From Aurantimonas manganoxydans SI85-9A1 (GTDB lineage: Bacteria > Pseudomonadota > Alphaproteobacteria > Rhizobiales > Rhizobiaceae): a stretch of 64,000 nucleotides of DNA. Below, one piece after another: positions 62,271-64,000 of this stretch. Both the position numbers and the translations under genes were made by a program. The stretch spans positions 3,714,628-3,778,627 of the forward strand of contig NZ_CH672387.1 in assembly GCF_000153465.1 (NCBI RefSeq), read 5' to 3'. The notes below the pieces were generated by a model, which searched no databases, was not told the DNA's origin, and worked only from the letters and a program-made list of their open reading frames with translations. The first letter of the stretch is position 1, and each line of letters begins with the position of its first letter.

Positions 62271-62888
62271 ATGCCCAGCATCATTCCCCGCAGCGCGAAC
62301 ATCGCCGGCGCCGTCTTCCTCGTCGGGCTTGCGCTCGGTGCGCTGGCGCCCGCGCAGGCGCAACAGACAGAGCCCGGCCTCGGCAAGAGTTTCGGTGGCC
62401 TGCAGGTCGACGGCGACCAGCCGATCTCCATCGAATCCAACCAGCTCGTCGTCGACGACGCGAAGGCGGTCGCGACCTTCACCGGCAACGTCCAGGTCGA
62501 ACAGGGCGAGACGGAACTGCGCACCGGCCGCCTCGTCGTCACCTACAAGAAGGACGAGACCGGCGGCAGCCAGCCGGCCGGTGGCGGCGGCCTGCCGGGC
62601 GGCTCGAACCAGATCGAGCGGCTGGAAGCCAGCGAGAAGGTCTATGTGAAGTCGGCCGATCAGGTCGCCACGGCCGACCAGGCCGATTTCGACATGGGGA
62701 CTCAGGTCGTGGTAATGCGCGGCAATGTCGTTCTCACCCAAGGCCAGAACGTCGCCGAGGGTTGCCGGCTCACCATCCAGATGGACACCGGGCTGGCCCG
62801 GCTGGAAAGCGCCTGCGACGGCGGTGCCGAGACCGGCGGCCGCGTGCGGCTGATGCTGACGCCCGGCGCCGGGCAGGCAACGAATTGA
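62271..62888 (+). CDS. lptA: LPS transport periplasmic protein LptA
   Basis: The 205-residue protein has a signal peptide (ALGALAPAQAQ) and the OstA/LptA jellyroll with ISIESNQLVVDDAKAVATFTGNVQVEQGETELRTGRLVVTY and the MRGNVVLTQGQNVAEGCRL strand set. It forms the periplasmic bridge for LPS. A Gly-rich disordered insert (SQPAGGGGLPGGSNQ) is in the middle. It lies three bases after lptC. Confidence 0.92.
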   Translation: MPSIIPRSANIAGAVFLVGLALGALAPAQAQQTEPGLGKSFGGLQVDGDQPISIESNQLVVDDAKAVATFTGNVQVEQGETELRTGRLVVTYKKDETGGSQPAGGGGLPGGSNQIERLEASEKVYVKSADQVATADQADFDMGTQVVVMRGNVVLTQGQNVAEGCRLTIQMDTGLARLESACDGGAETGGRVRLMLTPGAGQATN

Positions 62889-62917
62889 GGCAGGCGTTGA
62901 AACGGCAGCCCGCGGCC

Positions 62918-63736
62918 ATGGCCAATGCCGAGCCGGGCCCGCACCCGGCCGCGCCGACTTACGGCCTGCCGCACGGGATAGGCGACCTCGAAGGTCTCCA
63001 CCCGGATGCGGCCGAGGGCACGCTGGCGGCGGCCGGCCTGACCAAGAGCTATCGCGGCCGACGGGTCGTCGACGACGTCGGCCTCTTGGTCCGGCGCGGC
63101 GAGGCGGTCGGCCTGCTCGGCCCGAACGGCGCCGGCAAGACCACCTGCTTCTACATGATCACCGGGCTCGTGCCCGTCGATCAGGGCCGCATCATGCTCG
63201 ACGGCCACGACATCACGACCGTGCCGATGTATCGGCGCTCGCGTCTCGGCATCGGCTATCTGCCCCAGGAAGCATCGATCTTTCGCGGCCTGTCGGTCGA
63301 GGGCAACATCCGCGCCGTGCTCGAAGTGGTGGAGCCCGACCGCGACGTGCGCGAAGAGGAACTGACGGCGCTGCTCAGCGAGTTCCACATCGACCATCTG
63401 CGCAAGCAGGCCTCGACCTCGCTCTCGGGCGGCGAGCGGCGGCGCTGCGAGATCGCCCGGGCCCTGGCCTCCAAACCCACTTTCATGCTGCTGGACGAGC
63501 CTTTCGCCGGCGTCGATCCGATCGCCGTCTCCGACATCCAGCAACTGGTCCGGCATCTCACCAAACGCGGCATCGGCGTGCTCGTCACCGACCACAATGT
63601 GCGCGAGACGCTGGGTCTGATCGACCGGGCCTACATCATGCATGCCGGCGCGGTGCTGACCCACGGCAAGCCGCAGGAGATCGTCGACAATCCGGATGTG
63701 CGCCGGTTCTATCTCGGCGACGAATTCAGCTTCTAG
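62918..63736 (+). CDS. lptB: LPS export ABC ATPase LptB
   Basis: The ATPase has Walker A GPNGAGKTT, Q-loop YLPQEASIFRGLSV, signature LSGGERRR, Walker B FMLLDEPFAGVDPIAV and the His switch VTDHNVRETL, the LptB pattern. The N-terminal about 40 residues before the ABC domain are extra. I place the start at the ATG at 62918; TTG at 62897 (GAGG upstream) or 62885 (overlapping the lptA TGA) are real alternatives that would couple it to lptA. In relatives rpoN follows, beyond this window. Confidence 0.93.
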   Translation: MANAEPGPHPAAPTYGLPHGIGDLEGLHPDAAEGTLAAAGLTKSYRGRRVVDDVGLLVRRGEAVGLLGPNGAGKTTCFYMITGLVPVDQGRIMLDGHDITTVPMYRRSRLGIGYLPQEASIFRGLSVEGNIRAVLEVVEPDRDVREEELTALLSEFHIDHLRKQASTSLSGGERRRCEIARALASKPTFMLLDEPFAGVDPIAVSDIQQLVRHLTKRGIGVLVTDHNVRETLGLIDRAYIMHAGAVLTHGKPQEIVDNPDVRRFYLGDEFSF

Positions 63737-63764
63737 CCGGTCCCTGCACAATCTCTGCGCAACC

Positions 63765-63790
63765 GCCGACCGGCGCTTGCGCCGGTCGGC
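63765..63790 (+). terminator. Hairpin downstream of lptB
   Basis: GCCGACCGGCGC (63765-63776) is the exact inverted complement of GCGCCGGTCGGC (63779-63790), 28 bases after the lptB stop, with a tight loop. There is no U-run, so it may stabilise the 3' end or attenuate readthrough to the following gene. The remaining bases to 64000 hold no identifiable gene. Confidence 0.6.
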
Positions 63791-64000
63791 GAGCCGTCGA
63801 TTCCGGAACCACCGGGACGCGCGCAATCGCACGCAGCAACCGCGCCGCGCGACGCCATGGCGCGATCGAACTCACATTGACAACGAATGCGGCAAGCCGC
63901 TTTGATGACCGGTGACGGCCGCGTGATCGATGCGGTCTCGACCGGGGATGCCCATCGTCCCCACCAGCAGTCGCACTGGGGAGTGTCTCGGCGTCCATGG

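Noticed and set aside
63905-64000. Open frame at the right end as the start of rpoN
   Set aside because: The translation does not resemble the conserved Gln-rich RpoN N-terminus; rpoN probably starts beyond the window.

Overview
The window is a GC-rich chromosomal segment from an alphaproteobacterium, almost certainly of the order Hyphomicrobiales (Rhizobiales). The evidence is the fabA-fabB-fabI cluster, the long conserved minus-strand block glnD-murJ-trpS-usp-nfuA-tsaB-rimI-plsC-miaB-phoH-ybeY-corC-lnt-XRE-metK-trmB-rimP-nusA-ylxR-infB-rbfA-truB, the sppA-ihfB-lapA and lptC-lptA-lptB neighbourhoods, an EcfG-type stress promoter and an Irr-type iron-control box. The genus cannot be fixed from the sequence. 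I see no rRNA, tRNA, CRISPR array, transposase, integrase or plasmid origin.

Layout. 0-3.4 kb: a small exported protein of unknown function and the fatty-acid genes fabABI. 3.5-6.4 kb: a thiamine thiazole operon thiO-S-G-E behind a promoter and a TPP riboswitch. 6.5-8.4 kb: a DUF2937 membrane protein and a LysR regulator divergent from a DUF1127 protein. 8.4-11.2 kb: pnp and rpsO. 11.5-13.5 kb: a coupled GNAT acyltransferase / PIG-L deacetylase pair. 13.9-17.75 kb: an accessory island. 18.5-20.5 kb: an HSL-type hydrolase with CorA. 20.6-46.6 kb: the core minus-strand block for translation, RNA modification, envelope assembly and nitrogen sensing. 46.8-47.8 kb: two small repeat-containing exported proteins. 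48.1-53.3 kb: mutS and maeB, divergent. 53.5-59.6 kb: a DUF1236-like protein, an OlsB-like acyltransferase, AcuI, LspA, two RNA methyltransferases, a CoxG-like protein and a LapA-type membrane protein. 59.9-63.7 kb: ihfB, sppA and the LPS-transport genes lptCAB.

The most interesting part is the island at 13.9-17.75 kb. Two operons converge and overlap at their 3' ends. The plus-strand operon carries a MazG-like nucleotide pyrophosphohydrolase, a HigB-like toxin candidate and a HigA-like HTH fused to an ImmA/IrrE metalloprotease. The minus-strand operon carries a thymidylate-synthase-fold enzyme and a protein that looks like alpha-glutamyl/putrescinyl-thymine pyrophosphorylase clade 3. The synthase-like enzyme has Asp198 where E. 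coli ThyA has Asn177, the change associated with dCMP rather than dUMP recognition, and its catalytic motifs resemble phage T4 dCMP hydroxymethylase. This suggests a chromosomal nucleotide or base hypermodification module with its own toxin/protease regulator. Each operon has a short perfect dyad just upstream of its first gene. The island, with corA, the hydrolase and the GNAT/PIG-L pair, separates truB from rpsO-pnp, genes that are contiguous in most relatives.

Regulatory signals visible in the DNA are a TTGACA promoter plus TPP riboswitch for thiOSGE, a GGAAC-N16-CGTT promoter for one small exported protein, a 12/14 match to the Irr box upstream of nfuA, four clear intrinsic terminators, and several strong hairpins without U-tracts.
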